From Herpetosiphon gulosus (GTDB lineage Bacteria; Chloroflexota; Chloroflexia; Chloroflexales; Herpetosiphonaceae): a stretch of 64,000 bases of DNA. The DNA lies in NCBI RefSeq assembly GCF_039545135.1, contig NZ_BAABRU010000014.1, forward strand, positions 62,001 through 126,000, in the 5' to 3' direction. The notes below the pieces were generated by a model that ran no database searches, was not told the origin of the DNA, and saw only the letters and a program-made list of their open reading frames with translations. A program made the position numbers and the translations under genes. This document shows positions 7,257-15,722 of the stretch, in pieces (position 1 is the stretch's first letter; the number at the start of each line of letters is the position of its first letter).

Positions 7257-8468
7257 TTAGGGTTTGAGATCGCTGCCTTCGATCTGTTTTTTGGCTTCGC
7301 GGCGGTTACGGCGGCTTTCGCGGCGCTCGGCGATTGCGTGGTTTTCAAGCAATTTGCCCTCCTGCTCGACCAAATCGGCTTGCGGGTTGGGCGAATCGAC
7401 CAGCTTGCCATGCAGATATGAAAGGATGATACGGGCCACTGCGGCAATTGGAATCGATATGAGCAAGCCTAAGCCGCCGGCTACCGCTCCCCCCGCCAAA
7501 ATTGCAAAGATCACAAAGACTGGATGCACATTGACGATGTGGCCGACCAAATTTGGAATAATAAAGTGATCTTCGAATTGGCGCAGGGCAAAATAGACAA
7601 TGATAATCACCAAGGCTAGCAACCAAGGCTCCCAGCCAAACGGAGTTGTGCCTTGGAAAAAGCCTACCAAGGCGGCGATGGCGGTGGCCATGTACGGCCC
7701 GATGATTGGAATAATTTCCAAGAATCCGGTAGCAATGGCGATGATCAAGGCATATTTGACTTGCAGAATCGATAGGGCAATGAAGCTGAGCACTGACATA
7801 ATGATAATCAGCAAAAACTGACCACGAATGTAAGCTGAGAGCACCCGATCGATCGAACCAATCAATTGGCGAATTTCATCGCGATGGCGTTCGGGAATCA
7901 AGCGATAGAAATTGTTGGGGATGGTTTCGGCTTGGAGTAGCAAGTAGAAGGTTACGACGAAATAGACCAAGGTTAAAATAAAGCCTTCGGCAATCCCAAA
8001 CAAAAATTTAGGGGCTGCACCAGGCAAATCTTTGGCAAACGCCGCAATTGCTCCCGATATTTCACGCTCAGCTTCACGCAGATTAATCAACTCGACTCCA
8101 CGAATCGTCAATGATTCATGTTTTTCAACGTAGATTTTGGCCTCTTCAAGCCAGGTTGGAATAGCCTGAGCGAGATCGTTAATCTGGGTTGTGATAATTG
8201 GGACGACATTACTCACCAGCAAAGTTAACAGCGCAGACCCGATGATGTAGAGCACAATTACCCACCAAAAACGGGGTGTTTTGGTACGCCGTTGCATCCA
8301 GGTAACAACTGGATTAAAAATATAGGCCGTGATGATTGCCCAAATAAAGGGAATCATAATATGCCAAGCTTGGTTGACCAAGTACAGGCTAATAATAACA
8401 ATCGAAAGGACTGTTACAAACTTTGCGCGTGGTGAGAAACGAATCGGACTAGTTGGCTGAACGTGCAT
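7257..8468 (-). CDS. AI-2E family transporter (PerM-like membrane permease)
   Basis: 403 residues with about eight membrane helices. The order is typical of the family: two N-terminal helices (IVIISLYLVNQAWHIMIPF region), a third, a long extracytoplasmic loop (about residues 85-140), then a compact C-terminal bundle with FLEIIPIIGPYMATAIAAL, the family's conserved motif. A charged tail of about 50 residues rich in Arg, Glu and Lys ends the protein. GGAGGAG precedes the ATG by five bases. It lies 26 bases after minE and is the last gene of the operon. Members export small molecules or act as Na+/H+ antiporters; substrate unknown here. Confidence 0.85.
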   Translation of the reverse strand: MHVQPTSPIRFSPRAKFVTVLSIVIISLYLVNQAWHIMIPFIWAIITAYIFNPVVTWMQRRTKTPRFWWVIVLYIIGSALLTLLVSNVVPIITTQINDLAQAIPTWLEEAKIYVEKHESLTIRGVELINLREAEREISGAIAAFAKDLPGAAPKFLFGIAEGFILTLVYFVVTFYLLLQAETIPNNFYRLIPERHRDEIRQLIGSIDRVLSAYIRGQFLLIIIMSVLSFIALSILQVKYALIIAIATGFLEIIPIIGPYMATAIAALVGFFQGTTPFGWEPWLLALVIIIVYFALRQFEDHFIIPNLVGHIVNVHPVFVIFAILAGGAVAGGLGLLISIPIAAVARIILSYLHGKLVDSPNPQADLVEQEGKLLENHAIAERRESRRNRREAKKQIEGSDLKP

Positions 8469-8494
8469 AACATCTCCTCCACATGGCCAGTGCG

Positions 8495-8758
8495 TTATTG
8501 TTGACGCGAGCGACCAAGGGGAATATCGGCCTTGAGGTGGTCGGCAGCTTCGCCACGGGTCAAGGTTACTTCAATGGCCTCTGGGTTGGTTACTTCAACG
8601 TAACGCTCGATCACAGCAATAATTTCGCGCTTCATCTCTTCCATATCGTGGGGTGTGAGATGAACCCGATCATGGACTAAAACCGTCAATAAACGCTCTT
8701 TGGCAACCGACGAACTGGTCTGTTGCTTGCGACCAAAAAGATTATCTAAAAGACCCAT
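8495..8758 (-). CDS. minE: cell division topological specificity factor MinE
   Basis: 87 residues, the usual length. The N-terminal amphipathic membrane-targeting segment (MGLLDNLFGRK) is followed by the MinD-contact helix (AKERLLTVLVHDR) and the dimerisation domain (MKREIIAVIERYVEV). MinE stimulates MinD ATPase and drives pole-to-pole movement of MinCD, keeping the Z-ring at mid-cell. A GGAG lies seven bases before the ATG. The order minC-minD-minE is complete here. Confidence 0.95.
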   Translation of the reverse strand: MGLLDNLFGRKQQTSSSVAKERLLTVLVHDRVHLTPHDMEEMKREIIAVIERYVEVTNPEAIEVTLTRGEAADHLKADIPLGRSRQQ

Positions 8759-8803
8759 AGATCCGCTCCATGTGGAAGATAAAGTTGGCTCAACCGCGCT
8801 ATT

Positions 8804-9604
8804 TTAGCGGCGGGTACGAAACATATTGACCAATTGTGCCCATAAGCCTTGTTTTTCATCAAGCACAAGGAAGGGAATATCGTGGCCGAGTAAACGATTG
8901 GCAATATTATTATAGGCCTTACCTGCCATCGATTCACGATCAAGCACTGCAACTTCACCGCGGTTGGTTGAAACTACAATGCTTTCATCGTCTGGCACAA
9001 TTCCAACCAGGTCGATTGCCAAAATTTCTACCACATCGGGCGTATCCATCATGTCGCCGCGAGCAACCATCCGCGCTTTAATTCGGTTAATAATGAGCTT
9101 TGGATTGCTTTTTTCATACGCTTCGACCAACCCGACAATTCGGTCGGCATCGCGCACAGCAGACATTTCAGGTGTTGTGACGATCAAAATGTGGTCGGCG
9201 GGTGCAATCGCATTCTTAAAGCCGCCTTCGATTCCAGCGGGCGAGTCGATTAGAATAAAATCGAATTCGCGGCGCAGCTCGTTGCAAAGGGCGATCATGT
9301 CATCAGGCGTTACCGCATCTTTGTCGCGGGTTTGGGCTGCTGGCAACAAGAACAAATTATCAGGGAAGCGCTTATCTTTAATCAGCGCTTGGCGTGTCCG
9401 ACAGCGGCCTTCGACCACATCGACCAAATCATAGACGATTCGGTTTTCTAGGCCCATGACCACATCGAGATTGCGCAAGCCGATATCGGCATCAATTGCA
9501 ACAACTCGTTGGCCTTGCATTGCTAACGATGTGGCGAGATTGGCGGTGGTGGTGGTTTTGCCAACCCCCCCTTTACCAGAGGTGATTGTGATTACTTGTG
9601 CCAT
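8804..9604 (-). CDS. minD: septum site-determining ATPase MinD
   Basis: 266 residues. Deviant Walker A motif (SGKGGVGKTTTTANLA) at residues 8-23, the switch segment with VVAIDADIGLRNLD, and Walker B-like FILIDSPAGIE. The C-terminus ends in an amphipathic helix (GLWAQLVNMFRTRR) that anchors ATP-bound MinD to the membrane. MinD recruits MinC to block FtsZ assembly and is released by MinE. It lies between minC (20-base gap) and minE (45-base gap), in one operon. Confidence 0.96.
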   Translation of the reverse strand: MAQVITITSGKGGVGKTTTTANLATSLAMQGQRVVAIDADIGLRNLDVVMGLENRIVYDLVDVVEGRCRTRQALIKDKRFPDNLFLLPAAQTRDKDAVTPDDMIALCNELRREFDFILIDSPAGIEGGFKNAIAPADHILIVTTPEMSAVRDADRIVGLVEAYEKSNPKLIINRIKARMVARGDMMDTPDVVEILAIDLVGIVPDDESIVVSTNRGEVAVLDRESMAGKAYNNIANRLLGHDIPFLVLDEKQGLWAQLVNMFRTRR

Positions 9605-9624
9605 ACATGATCCTCAAAGACCCA

Positions 9625-10290
9625 CTAGCGGCGTGGGGCATCCCATGGTACTACTACAATGTTGTCGCCATCAAGGCTGGCTTGTTCAGGGCCAGTTGGG
9701 CGATGATTATCAGGTGTGCGGGCAAGGTTATCGGCGATCCGCAAGAGGGTTGGGCGCAATTCGAGCGCACAGACAATTGCCTGTTGATTGCCGCCAACGC
9801 CTGCATGGACGGAGCCGCGTAAGCGCCCCCAAATGATGACGCTGCCGTGAGCGCTAATTTCGGCTCCTGCATTGACATCGCCGACCACAACGATATGGCC
9901 TTGATGCCGAATTGCTTGGCCGGAACGCACGGTGCGCCATAAAAATAAGCCTTCGCCTTGCACGACGGATGGAGAAGTAGACCGTAGGCTGTCGGGATGG
10001 CGGGTTTCTAGGCCTGCTTGCCGACTAGTAGTCCGATTGGTTGGTGCGATGGTAATTAATGCGGCTGGCTCAATATCATGTTCAGTCATGATCGCCAAGA
10101 TCGCCTGTAGCTCCACATCGGTGATCGAACGCTCACCAACATCGATCAATAATTTTGCGCCATGATAAAACGATGGCCCTTGGGCTAGTTGCTTGCGCAA
10201 GGCGTCAAGGACTTCTTCCCACGCTGCGGTGGGGTGTAAAATCAAGCGCAGCCCGTCACGGCTGCCTTTTAACGTGATGCGCTCTTCCAT
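9625..10290 (-). CDS. minC: septum site-determining protein MinC
   Basis: 221 residues from the ATG at 10290; an ATG at 10299 is in frame, but it overlaps the likely -10 box. The N-terminal domain (about 1-95) carries the FtsZ-inhibiting fold. The C-terminal domain (about 115-190) is the right-handed beta-helix with repeated Gly turns (IVVVGDVNAGAEISAHGSVIIWG), which binds MinD and FtsZ. The protein ends with an unusual 30-residue tail after the helix. First gene of minCDE. Confidence 0.92.
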   Translation of the reverse strand: MEERITLKGSRDGLRLILHPTAAWEEVLDALRKQLAQGPSFYHGAKLLIDVGERSITDVELQAILAIMTEHDIEPAALITIAPTNRTTSRQAGLETRHPDSLRSTSPSVVQGEGLFLWRTVRSGQAIRHQGHIVVVGDVNAGAEISAHGSVIIWGRLRGSVHAGVGGNQQAIVCALELRPTLLRIADNLARTPDNHRPTGPEQASLDGDNIVVVPWDAPRR

Positions 10291-10297
10291 ATCGCGC

Positions 10298-10323
10298 ATT
10301 ATACCGTTTTCGTCAAGAAAACG
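10298..10323 (-). promoter_or_regulatory. possible leaderless promoter and inverted repeat before minC
   Basis: On the minus strand a perfect TATAAT (10298-10303) stands eight bases from the minC ATG at 10290, so the message could start at or very near the ATG. Immediately upstream is a 7-base inverted repeat, CGTTTTC/GAAAACG (10305-10311 and 10317-10323, loop of five), where a regulator could bind in the spacer. No good -35 box was seen. Confidence 0.4.
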
Positions 10324-10412
10324 AAAATGCTGGTTTTAGGATTCAGGGGCGAGGGTTCAGGGGTCAGATTTGTATGTACTACGATTATACCTAAAAGCCT
10401 TAGCCTGTTTTT

Positions 10413-11507
10413 TTACTCAAGCTCAATCTGCCAAATTGCCCCTTGATTGAGCAACAGAAATTGGGCTTGATTCAACGCTTGTAAATCATTGGCATAGCGT
10501 GGTTCGCCAGCAGGATCATTAAGTGGATAGACTTGGGTTGGCGACCAATAGACCAGTGCATTGCTATCTAAGGCGCGAACTAAAATTCCATCGCCAAGCC
10601 ACGCCAACGGCTCAACTCCCAAATTAGTTGCTTGAATTGTATTGAGGCTTGGTTCGTAGATCCGAAAATCATCGCCCAGGTAGTAGGCCAAGGCTCCACG
10701 CTCATTCCAAACCATGCGCGGTGTGTTTGTGCCACGCTGGCTTTGATCGAGCAACCGTATTTGGTTACTTGGCAAATCGAAAAGTTGCAACTCCAAAGTT
10801 GTTTGATCACGTACTTGCAACAATAAGGCCAATTGATCACGATTTGGGCTAAGTTGCAAGCCACCAGCTACCAATTGCCGCTTGGGCAGCCGAATAATTA
10901 CCTGCTCTTGGGTATTACCACCCACTTGCATAATCCGTAGGTCATCATCACCTGCCGCATAATACAAGGCACTGTTGGTCATCAAGGCGGCTTGAATTAA
11001 GCCATTGGTTGAGGTTAGGACTGTAGCTGATTGGCCGCTAAATGGCTCGATTGCTTGCAGCAAATCAGGTTGGGCCTGCGAACGCCACAAGAGCAAAGCT
11101 CCATCACTCGACCAACCCAAGGCTTGGCCTTGATAACTACGGCTCGGCGGCACAAAACTCAAACCTGGCGCATGCAATTCGAATTGATCTTGGGTAATTG
11201 ATTGGGTGATGAGCCATTGCTGGCTCGGCGACAATGGGCCAAATTGCGTCCGAATAACATTATTTGCGCTAACTAATAGCTGATCGCTGGCAGTTATCAC
11301 GCTGTTAGTACCAACAGTTGGTGTTACCAACGGCGTAACCGTTGGTTGCGTAATGCTAGGGGTTGGGCGAGCAGTAGCCAGCGCCAATAGGGTGGGCGTG
11401 GGGCGTAAATCTAAGGTTGGAATAACCACAACGGTTGGTTGCGGCTGATCGATATCACACCCATACAGCAAACTAATTAGTACCAAAACAATATAGAATC
11501 GTTTCAT
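10413..11507 (-). CDS. lipoprotein with Thr/Pro linker and beta-propeller-like domain
   Basis: 364 residues. A lipobox (LISLLYGC) gives an N-acylated surface protein, followed by a Pro/Thr-rich linker of about 45 residues (TPSITQPTVTPLVTPT). The rest consists of repeated short beta segments with Ser-Pro-Ser/Asp-Gly turns (GPLSPSQQWLI, GWSSDGALLLWRS, LSPNRDQLALLL), the look of a TolB/WD40-type propeller. No catalytic motif is visible. Function unknown; likely an extracytoplasmic binding protein. It starts back-to-back with the GNAT gene and ends 114 bases before minC, with a short repeat patch in between. Confidence 0.65.
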   Translation of the reverse strand: MKRFYIVLVLISLLYGCDIDQPQPTVVVIPTLDLRPTPTLLALATARPTPSITQPTVTPLVTPTVGTNSVITASDQLLVSANNVIRTQFGPLSPSQQWLITQSITQDQFELHAPGLSFVPPSRSYQGQALGWSSDGALLLWRSQAQPDLLQAIEPFSGQSATVLTSTNGLIQAALMTNSALYYAAGDDDLRIMQVGGNTQEQVIIRLPKRQLVAGGLQLSPNRDQLALLLQVRDQTTLELQLFDLPSNQIRLLDQSQRGTNTPRMVWNERGALAYYLGDDFRIYEPSLNTIQATNLGVEPLAWLGDGILVRALDSNALVYWSPTQVYPLNDPAGEPRYANDLQALNQAQFLLLNQGAIWQIELE

Positions 11508-11558
11508 ATCACCATGCTATAATAAATGTTGGAAACGGTTATCAGCAACAGGCAGCCT

Positions 11559-12176
11559 ATGACGAATGATACAATCATTGCAACCGCACCACGACTGGTA
11601 ATTCGTCGCTGGCAACGGGCAGATTATCAAACCATGGATCGTTGGCCACCCTTCACCGAACCACTGAGCAGCATTTGGAATTTGCCCGATCGGGTGACGG
11701 TTGGCGGCGATTGGATGAACGATATTCGGCGAACCTATGCGATAGCTCTACGTGATCATACCTTAGTTGGGCGAATTACGTTACGCAATATTGATTCGGC
11801 CAGTGGCTCGGCACGACTTGGCATTACAATTGGCCCCCAATATGTGAGTCAAGGCTATGGCACCGAAGGCTTGGCTGCGTTTCTGCAAGCATTTTTCACC
11901 ACCTTAGGCTTTCAAACCATGGTACTTGATGTGGCCTCAGTCAACGAACGTGCGGTGCGCTGCTATCGCCGACTTGGCTTTCAATACAATGGCCACCATT
12001 GGCGCGATGCTGGCTGGCGTTTTATGCAAACGCTCGATCAAGCCACCCGCGAACGCATCGCCCCCTTTATCAAGGAAGGTCGCCATGGGGTGTGGGTGCA
12101 ATTTTACGACATGACGCTCGAACGGAGTGATTGGCAAGCGGCTCAACATCGGTCAGTTATCCACGTTAATCAATAA
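11559..12176 (+). CDS. GNAT-family N-acetyltransferase
   Basis: 205 residues. Start set at ATG 11559 because a TATAAT (11518-11523) lies too close to the ATG at 11526. The acetyl-CoA-binding motif A is clear: ITIGPQYVSQGYGTEGL, with the Q/RxxGxG/A-type loop, followed by motif B (LDVASVNERAVRCYRRLGF). This is the RimJ/RimL-like branch that acetylates ribosomal proteins or small molecules. The substrate is unknown. The nucleotidyltransferase-like gene begins 15 bases after the stop, so the two are probably cotranscribed. Confidence 0.8.
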   Translation: MTNDTIIATAPRLVIRRWQRADYQTMDRWPPFTEPLSSIWNLPDRVTVGGDWMNDIRRTYAIALRDHTLVGRITLRNIDSASGSARLGITIGPQYVSQGYGTEGLAAFLQAFFTTLGFQTMVLDVASVNERAVRCYRRLGFQYNGHHWRDAGWRFMQTLDQATRERIAPFIKEGRHGVWVQFYDMTLERSDWQAAQHRSVIHVNQ

Positions 12177-12190
12177 GAAGGAAGCAGTGT

Positions 12191-12736
12191 ATGTCGCTGA
12201 TTGCAGGAAACTTGGCGGTCGTTCAAAAGCTCCTCGACGGCGCGGCTATGTCGTGGGGCATTTATGGTGGAGCCGCTGCCCACTTCTATGGCAGCCGTCG
12301 GCCAATTAATGATATTGATATTATTGTGCCGGCCAATACCCTAGGGGAAATTGCCCGCTTGTTGCAACAAGGCCAAAAGGCCGTGCAATACGATGGCGGA
12401 CGAATTCTATGGCGCGGGATCATTTTGCAAGAAGATCTGACAATTCGGTTAAATGGTAACATTTATCCATTTGTGCTTGATCCACCGATGATCGAACGTT
12501 TGCAACGCAAACCATTGCTTGGCTCACGCGTGCTCTTTTTAGCTCCTGAAGATGTTTTGGTCCATAAATTGATTCTATATCGTGGGCCAGAGCAACAACG
12601 CTTCGATATTGTCGATTGCGAAGGCATTATCAAGCGCCATCAACTTGACCTTGAGTATTTGCGCCAACGGTTGCAAACCAGCAATGCAACCACGATCGTT
12701 ACGCCACGCATCGCCGATATGGGCGTAACCCTGTAA
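12191..12736 (+). CDS. nucleotidyltransferase-fold protein
   Basis: 181 residues. Near residues 24-45 it has the pattern of a minimal nucleotidyltransferase core: a Gly-Gly motif after a helix (WGIYGGAAAHFYGSRR), then NDIDIIV supplying two acidic metal-binding residues on a strand. A later segment (LAPEDVLVHKLILYRGPEQQRFDIVD) is seen in related proteins that act on tRNA or small molecules or serve as toxins. GGAAGCAG-type purine-rich sequence precedes the ATG. No partner antitoxin is evident, as the upstream gene is an acetyltransferase. The substrate is not predictable. Confidence 0.6.
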   Translation: MSLIAGNLAVVQKLLDGAAMSWGIYGGAAAHFYGSRRPINDIDIIVPANTLGEIARLLQQGQKAVQYDGGRILWRGIILQEDLTIRLNGNIYPFVLDPPMIERLQRKPLLGSRVLFLAPEDVLVHKLILYRGPEQQRFDIVDCEGIIKRHQLDLEYLRQRLQTSNATTIVTPRIADMGVTL

Positions 12737-12801
12737 GCTTTAAGGCATTATGGGCGCATTGTCTGTAGTGCCTAATTGATTAATGCTCAATCCAATAGCT
12801 T

Positions 12802-13557
12802 ATGATGAAAACCACTCAACCAGCCCATCCGATCGCTTGGACACTCGGCAATCTGCTGCTTTTTTGTGGTATGTATTTGCTGCTGTATGTTGGTGGCATG
12901 TACGCCGATGATTTTTATAATCGCTTGGCGGCGCGTGGCGATAGTACGCTGCCAATTGCTGTGCCAATCATCACGCCCCCTGAGCCAGCAATAACTACAT
13001 TTCAGGCCCCCACGCTCAATCAACAAACTGTCAGCGACCAACCACCAGCCTTGATTGCCAGTGACCATTCCACGATCAGCCGGATTCAAATTCCGCGCAT
13101 TGAGGTTGATCAAAAGGTGATCGAGGTTGGTTGGGAATTGCAAGCTGATGTGGCAACATGGCAAGTTGCTAAATATGCAGTTGGTCATCATCAAGGCAGC
13201 GCCAACCCCGGCCAACCAAGCAATATTGTGCTAGCAGGCCATGTCGGTGGCTCGGCTCCGGTCTTTGATCGTTTGATCGAGACCCAGCCAGGCGACCAAA
13301 TTGTGCTCTATAGTAACGGCCAACAATATCTGTATGTGGTGCAATCCAACGAACGAGTACAAGAAGTTGGCGTTTCAGCCGAACAACGCCTGACCAATGC
13401 CGCCTACATGAACCCAACCCCCACCGAAACAATTACCTTGATTACCTGTTGGCCACCAACTGGCCCCAACGCCTTTGATCAGCGAATTATTGTGCGAGCC
13501 GTGCCCTACACTAGCGCCGCCGAGCAACCTGCTGGCAGTAATTGGCAGATGCGCTAA
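12802..13557 (+). CDS. sortase (class E-like transpeptidase)
   Basis: 251 residues. One N-terminal membrane helix (LGNLLLFCGMYLLLYVGGMY), a Pro-rich linker, then a sortase barrel from about residue 90. Catalytic residues are visible: His in LAGHVGG, Cys in the TLITCWPP motif, and Arg in DQRIIVRA near the end. Sortases cut a sorting motif and attach the protein to the cell wall. The TLxTCxP form resembles classes D/E. No protein with an LPxTG-like tail was found in the window. The coiled-coil membrane protein gene follows by 81 bases. Confidence 0.85.
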   Translation: MMKTTQPAHPIAWTLGNLLLFCGMYLLLYVGGMYADDFYNRLAARGDSTLPIAVPIITPPEPAITTFQAPTLNQQTVSDQPPALIASDHSTISRIQIPRIEVDQKVIEVGWELQADVATWQVAKYAVGHHQGSANPGQPSNIVLAGHVGGSAPVFDRLIETQPGDQIVLYSNGQQYLYVVQSNERVQEVGVSAEQRLTNAAYMNPTPTETITLITCWPPTGPNAFDQRIIVRAVPYTSAAEQPAGSNWQMR

Positions 13558-13638
13558 ATCATGTGCAACAAATTATTACCCCCTGCCGTCAGATGAACAG
13601 CTATTGACAATATTGGTCATCACAAAGGGGCAATAAGT

Positions 13639-14166
13639 ATGACAAAACGAACTTTAGGCTTGCTGTTGATCGGAGCAGGGATCATCGCACTATTCAGCAA
13701 TATAGGCAATGGCCTTTTTGGGCGTGATCGTGGCTATGCCTATGAAGAAAGCCAAGCTCGGCACTTCCAAATGCATGATGATTTTGCCCAAACTGGGGCC
13801 GAATTTAGCGAAGAAATGGCTGATTTTCAAGCCGAAATGAGCGATCTGCAAGCTGAAATGCAGGGTGTGCAAAGCGAAATCAACGAAGCTGTTGGCTCAA
13901 ACTGGCGTGAAAGCGGCGCTGAATTCCGTGAAGAAATGGCCAACTTACGGGAGGAAATGCGTGATGTTCAAGCTGAAATGCGCGATGCAATGCCAGCCGC
14001 ACCATGGGCCGAACCACAACCACACTTCCAATATGAGTATCATCATCGTGATGGTTCACCCTTTGGCTTCTTGCTGTTTCCACTCTTGATTGGTGGTGGG
14101 ATTTTCTTGTTGGTTCGTCGTCGCCGCATGGTCGTTCGTCGTCATCAAGAAGTTCATCACTTCTAA
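13639..14166 (+). CDS. two-helix membrane protein with heptad-repeat coiled coil
   Basis: 175 residues. An N-terminal hydrophobic helix (LGLLLIGAGIIALFSNIG), about 70 residues of charged heptads built from variants of EEMADFQAEM, and a second helix (FGFLLFPLLIGGGIFLLVRR) before an Arg/His-rich tail. The repeats EMxDxQAEM occur about five times and predict a long coiled coil between two membrane segments. AAAGGGG stands just upstream of the ATG. No family was recognised; it might tether or oligomerise at the membrane. A strong shared terminator follows. Confidence 0.55.
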   Translation: MTKRTLGLLLIGAGIIALFSNIGNGLFGRDRGYAYEESQARHFQMHDDFAQTGAEFSEEMADFQAEMSDLQAEMQGVQSEINEAVGSNWRESGAEFREEMANLREEMRDVQAEMRDAMPAAPWAEPQPHFQYEYHHRDGSPFGFLLFPLLIGGGIFLLVRRRRMVVRRHQEVHHF

Positions 14167-14190
14167 AAAAGTAAAAGTTTTGCATAACTA

Positions 14191-14222
14191 AAAGCCCCTG
14201 CAATGACGGTTGCAGGGGCTTT
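14191..14222. terminator. bidirectional intrinsic terminator
   Basis: AAAGCCCCTGCA (14191-14202) pairs perfectly with TGCAGGGGCTTT (14211-14222) around an eight-base loop. It lies between convergent genes and has A/T flanks on both sides, so it can stop both. Confidence 0.92.
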
Positions 14223-14249
14223 ATTGCGCTTAGGAATAGACTTGGGAAA

Positions 14250-15428
14250 TTAGCCCAGCACGCGATTGAGATTCGTTTCGAGTTTTTGACGCAAATCGCG
14301 GCGTACTTGTTCGCCAGCTGCGGGTGTGGTCAATAATCCAGCTACAATCCCCACAATAAACGAACGCAAGCCAGTTCGGGCACGCCGACCTTTACGCCCA
14401 ACCTCAGTGGCAACTTCACCTGTTTTATGGGCTACAGCTTGGGCCGCATGCTGGGTAGTTTCACCAACCACATTGGCTGCATCTTTAGCCCGTTCGCCAA
14501 CCACCGAAGCCGTTTCCTTGGCACGTTCACCAACCACATTGGCTGCATCTTTAGCCCGTTCGCCAACCACCGAAGCCGTTTCCTTGGCGCGTTCACCAAC
14601 CACATTGGCTGCACCAGTAACCGCTGGAATAACGCTGGCACTAACATCTTGGGCTTTAGCGCTGACAGTTTGGGCGACTGAGCGCAAGGCATCGGGAGCA
14701 TGCTCACGGGCTTCTTTGGCGCGTTCAGTCGTGGTTGCCAACAACTCTTGGACGATGCCACTCAAACGCTGAACCAAATCGTTGGCTTGATCACGGGCAT
14801 CGGCGCTTTTGCTGCTCGCCACATCGACTGCACGATGACGCAAATCATCGGCTTGCTCAAGTACCGTTTCGCTAGTGCTGCTCAAGCGCTCTCGCACCTC
14901 GGCCACGATATTTTTGGCTTTATCGGCCAACGTCTCACCTTGATCAAGTGCTTGTTCGCGCACATCGGCTAAACGGCTTTTGGTTTGATCACCTAAATCG
15001 CTGGCCCGTTCGCGGCTAGCAGCAGCAATGGCAGCCAAGCCAGCAGTAGCCGCTCCAAACAGCGCATTACCTTTATCACGGCCATCAGCAACTTTTTTGC
15101 CCAACTGATTAATTGTTTGGTCTAGCTGTTCGCGGCCCGTTTCCAAGCTGGCGTTTAAGCGTTGATTGGCGTGTTTACCAGCTTTGCGTAGCTTCTTTTG
15201 CTCACGTTTGAATTCTTTGCGAGCTTGTTTATTGAGGCTATGCAGATAACTATTAGCATCAGCAGCCCGATGCTCAACCTGATCACGCAGATTGTCGGTC
15301 AGCAGTGATATTTTTTCGCCCAAGTTTTTTGGGTGATTGTGGCGGCTGCGTGCACCCAATACGCCACCGACAAGGCCACCAGCAATCAAGGCAGCGGTTA
15401 GTAATGATTGTTGTTGTTGATCATTCAT
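14250..15428 (-). CDS. LEA-like, apolipoprotein-like repeat protein with Gly-rich N-terminal helix
   Basis: 392 residues from the ATG at 15428, which follows AAAGGAG by seven bases; 15470 is in frame but lacks a binding site. The N-terminus has a Gly/Ala helix (LLTAALIAGGLVGGVLGA) like YtxH proteins. The rest is continuous amphipathic helix rich in Ala, Glu, Asp, Lys and Arg, including exact 11-residue units such as VVGERAKETAS and VVGERAKDAAN arranged as 22-residue repeats. Such 11-mers characterise late-embryogenesis-abundant proteins, which protect membranes and proteins in drying or stress. The C-terminus has a second hydrophobic stretch (FIVGIVAGLLTTPAAG). Role inferred from composition only. 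Confidence 0.6.
   Translation of the reverse strand: MNDQQQQSLLTAALIAGGLVGGVLGARSRHNHPKNLGEKISLLTDNLRDQVEHRAADANSYLHSLNKQARKEFKREQKKLRKAGKHANQRLNASLETGREQLDQTINQLGKKVADGRDKGNALFGAATAGLAAIAAASRERASDLGDQTKSRLADVREQALDQGETLADKAKNIVAEVRERLSSTSETVLEQADDLRHRAVDVASSKSADARDQANDLVQRLSGIVQELLATTTERAKEAREHAPDALRSVAQTVSAKAQDVSASVIPAVTGAANVVGERAKETASVVGERAKDAANVVGERAKETASVVGERAKDAANVVGETTQHAAQAVAHKTGEVATEVGRKGRRARTGLRSFIVGIVAGLLTTPAAGEQVRRDLRQKLETNLNRVLG
14461..14612. repeat. 66-base in-frame tandem repeat
   Basis: Two almost identical 66-base units (14461-14526 and 14527-14592) and the first 20 or so bases of a third. The only differences noted are single bases (for example GCACG/GCGCG). Each unit encodes 22 residues, two LEA-like 11-mers. 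The near-identity at DNA level points to recent duplication, and the copy number may vary between strains. Confidence 0.9.
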
Positions 15429-15548
15429 CAGCAAACTCCTTTGCTCTATATTCGAGCTTGTATCTGCCAAACATATAGCAAACCCTATACCAAGGGAGTT
15501 GGAGGTGTTGATCCACGAAGGGCACGAAGGACGTAGCTATTGACTACA
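15429..15548. other. upstream region of the LEA-like gene with CACGAAGG repeat
   Basis: Left part of the 363-base gap before the mutase gene. No gene is visible. It holds the ribosome binding site of the LEA-like gene and a repeat GATCCACGAAGGGCACGAAGG (15510-15530), also found at 39763-39783. The MITE and hairpin repeat fill the remainder to 15791. Confidence 0.5.
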
Positions 15549-15721
15549 TGTAATGGATTATGAGGTTAACAACCAGTGCTCATGCCCTCACCCCCAACCC
15601 CTCGCCCACGGCGGCGGGCGAGGGGCGCACTGTTGGAGCGGTTCCCCCTTGCCTCGCGTGCGGGCGAGGGGGCGAGGAGGTGAGGGCATGCCATGCGTTG
15701 CCAACCCAATGAACCATTACA
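15549..15721. mobile_element. MITE-like palindromic element, long copy
   Basis: A 173-base element bounded by TGTAATGG and CCATTACA. The two halves are imperfect inverted repeats: TGTAATGG, then GGTTAACAACCA on the left against GGTTGGCAACGC on the right arm read inverted, then ATGCCCTCACC. It is flanked by the direct repeat ACTACA (15543-15548 and 15722-15727), a six-base target duplication. It has no open frame. A shorter copy lies at 17581-17698. Confidence 0.75.
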
Positions 15722-15722
15722 A

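Noticed and set aside
11559-12736. A toxin-antitoxin pair formed by the GNAT and nucleotidyltransferase genes
   Set aside because: GNAT and nucleotidyltransferase toxins exist, but each needs a small DNA-binding or HEPN-type partner, and neither protein here resembles one. The GNAT matches the RimJ/RimL type.
14461-14612. A CRISPR-like array
   Set aside because: The 66-base repeats are contiguous with no spacers and lie in frame inside a coding sequence.
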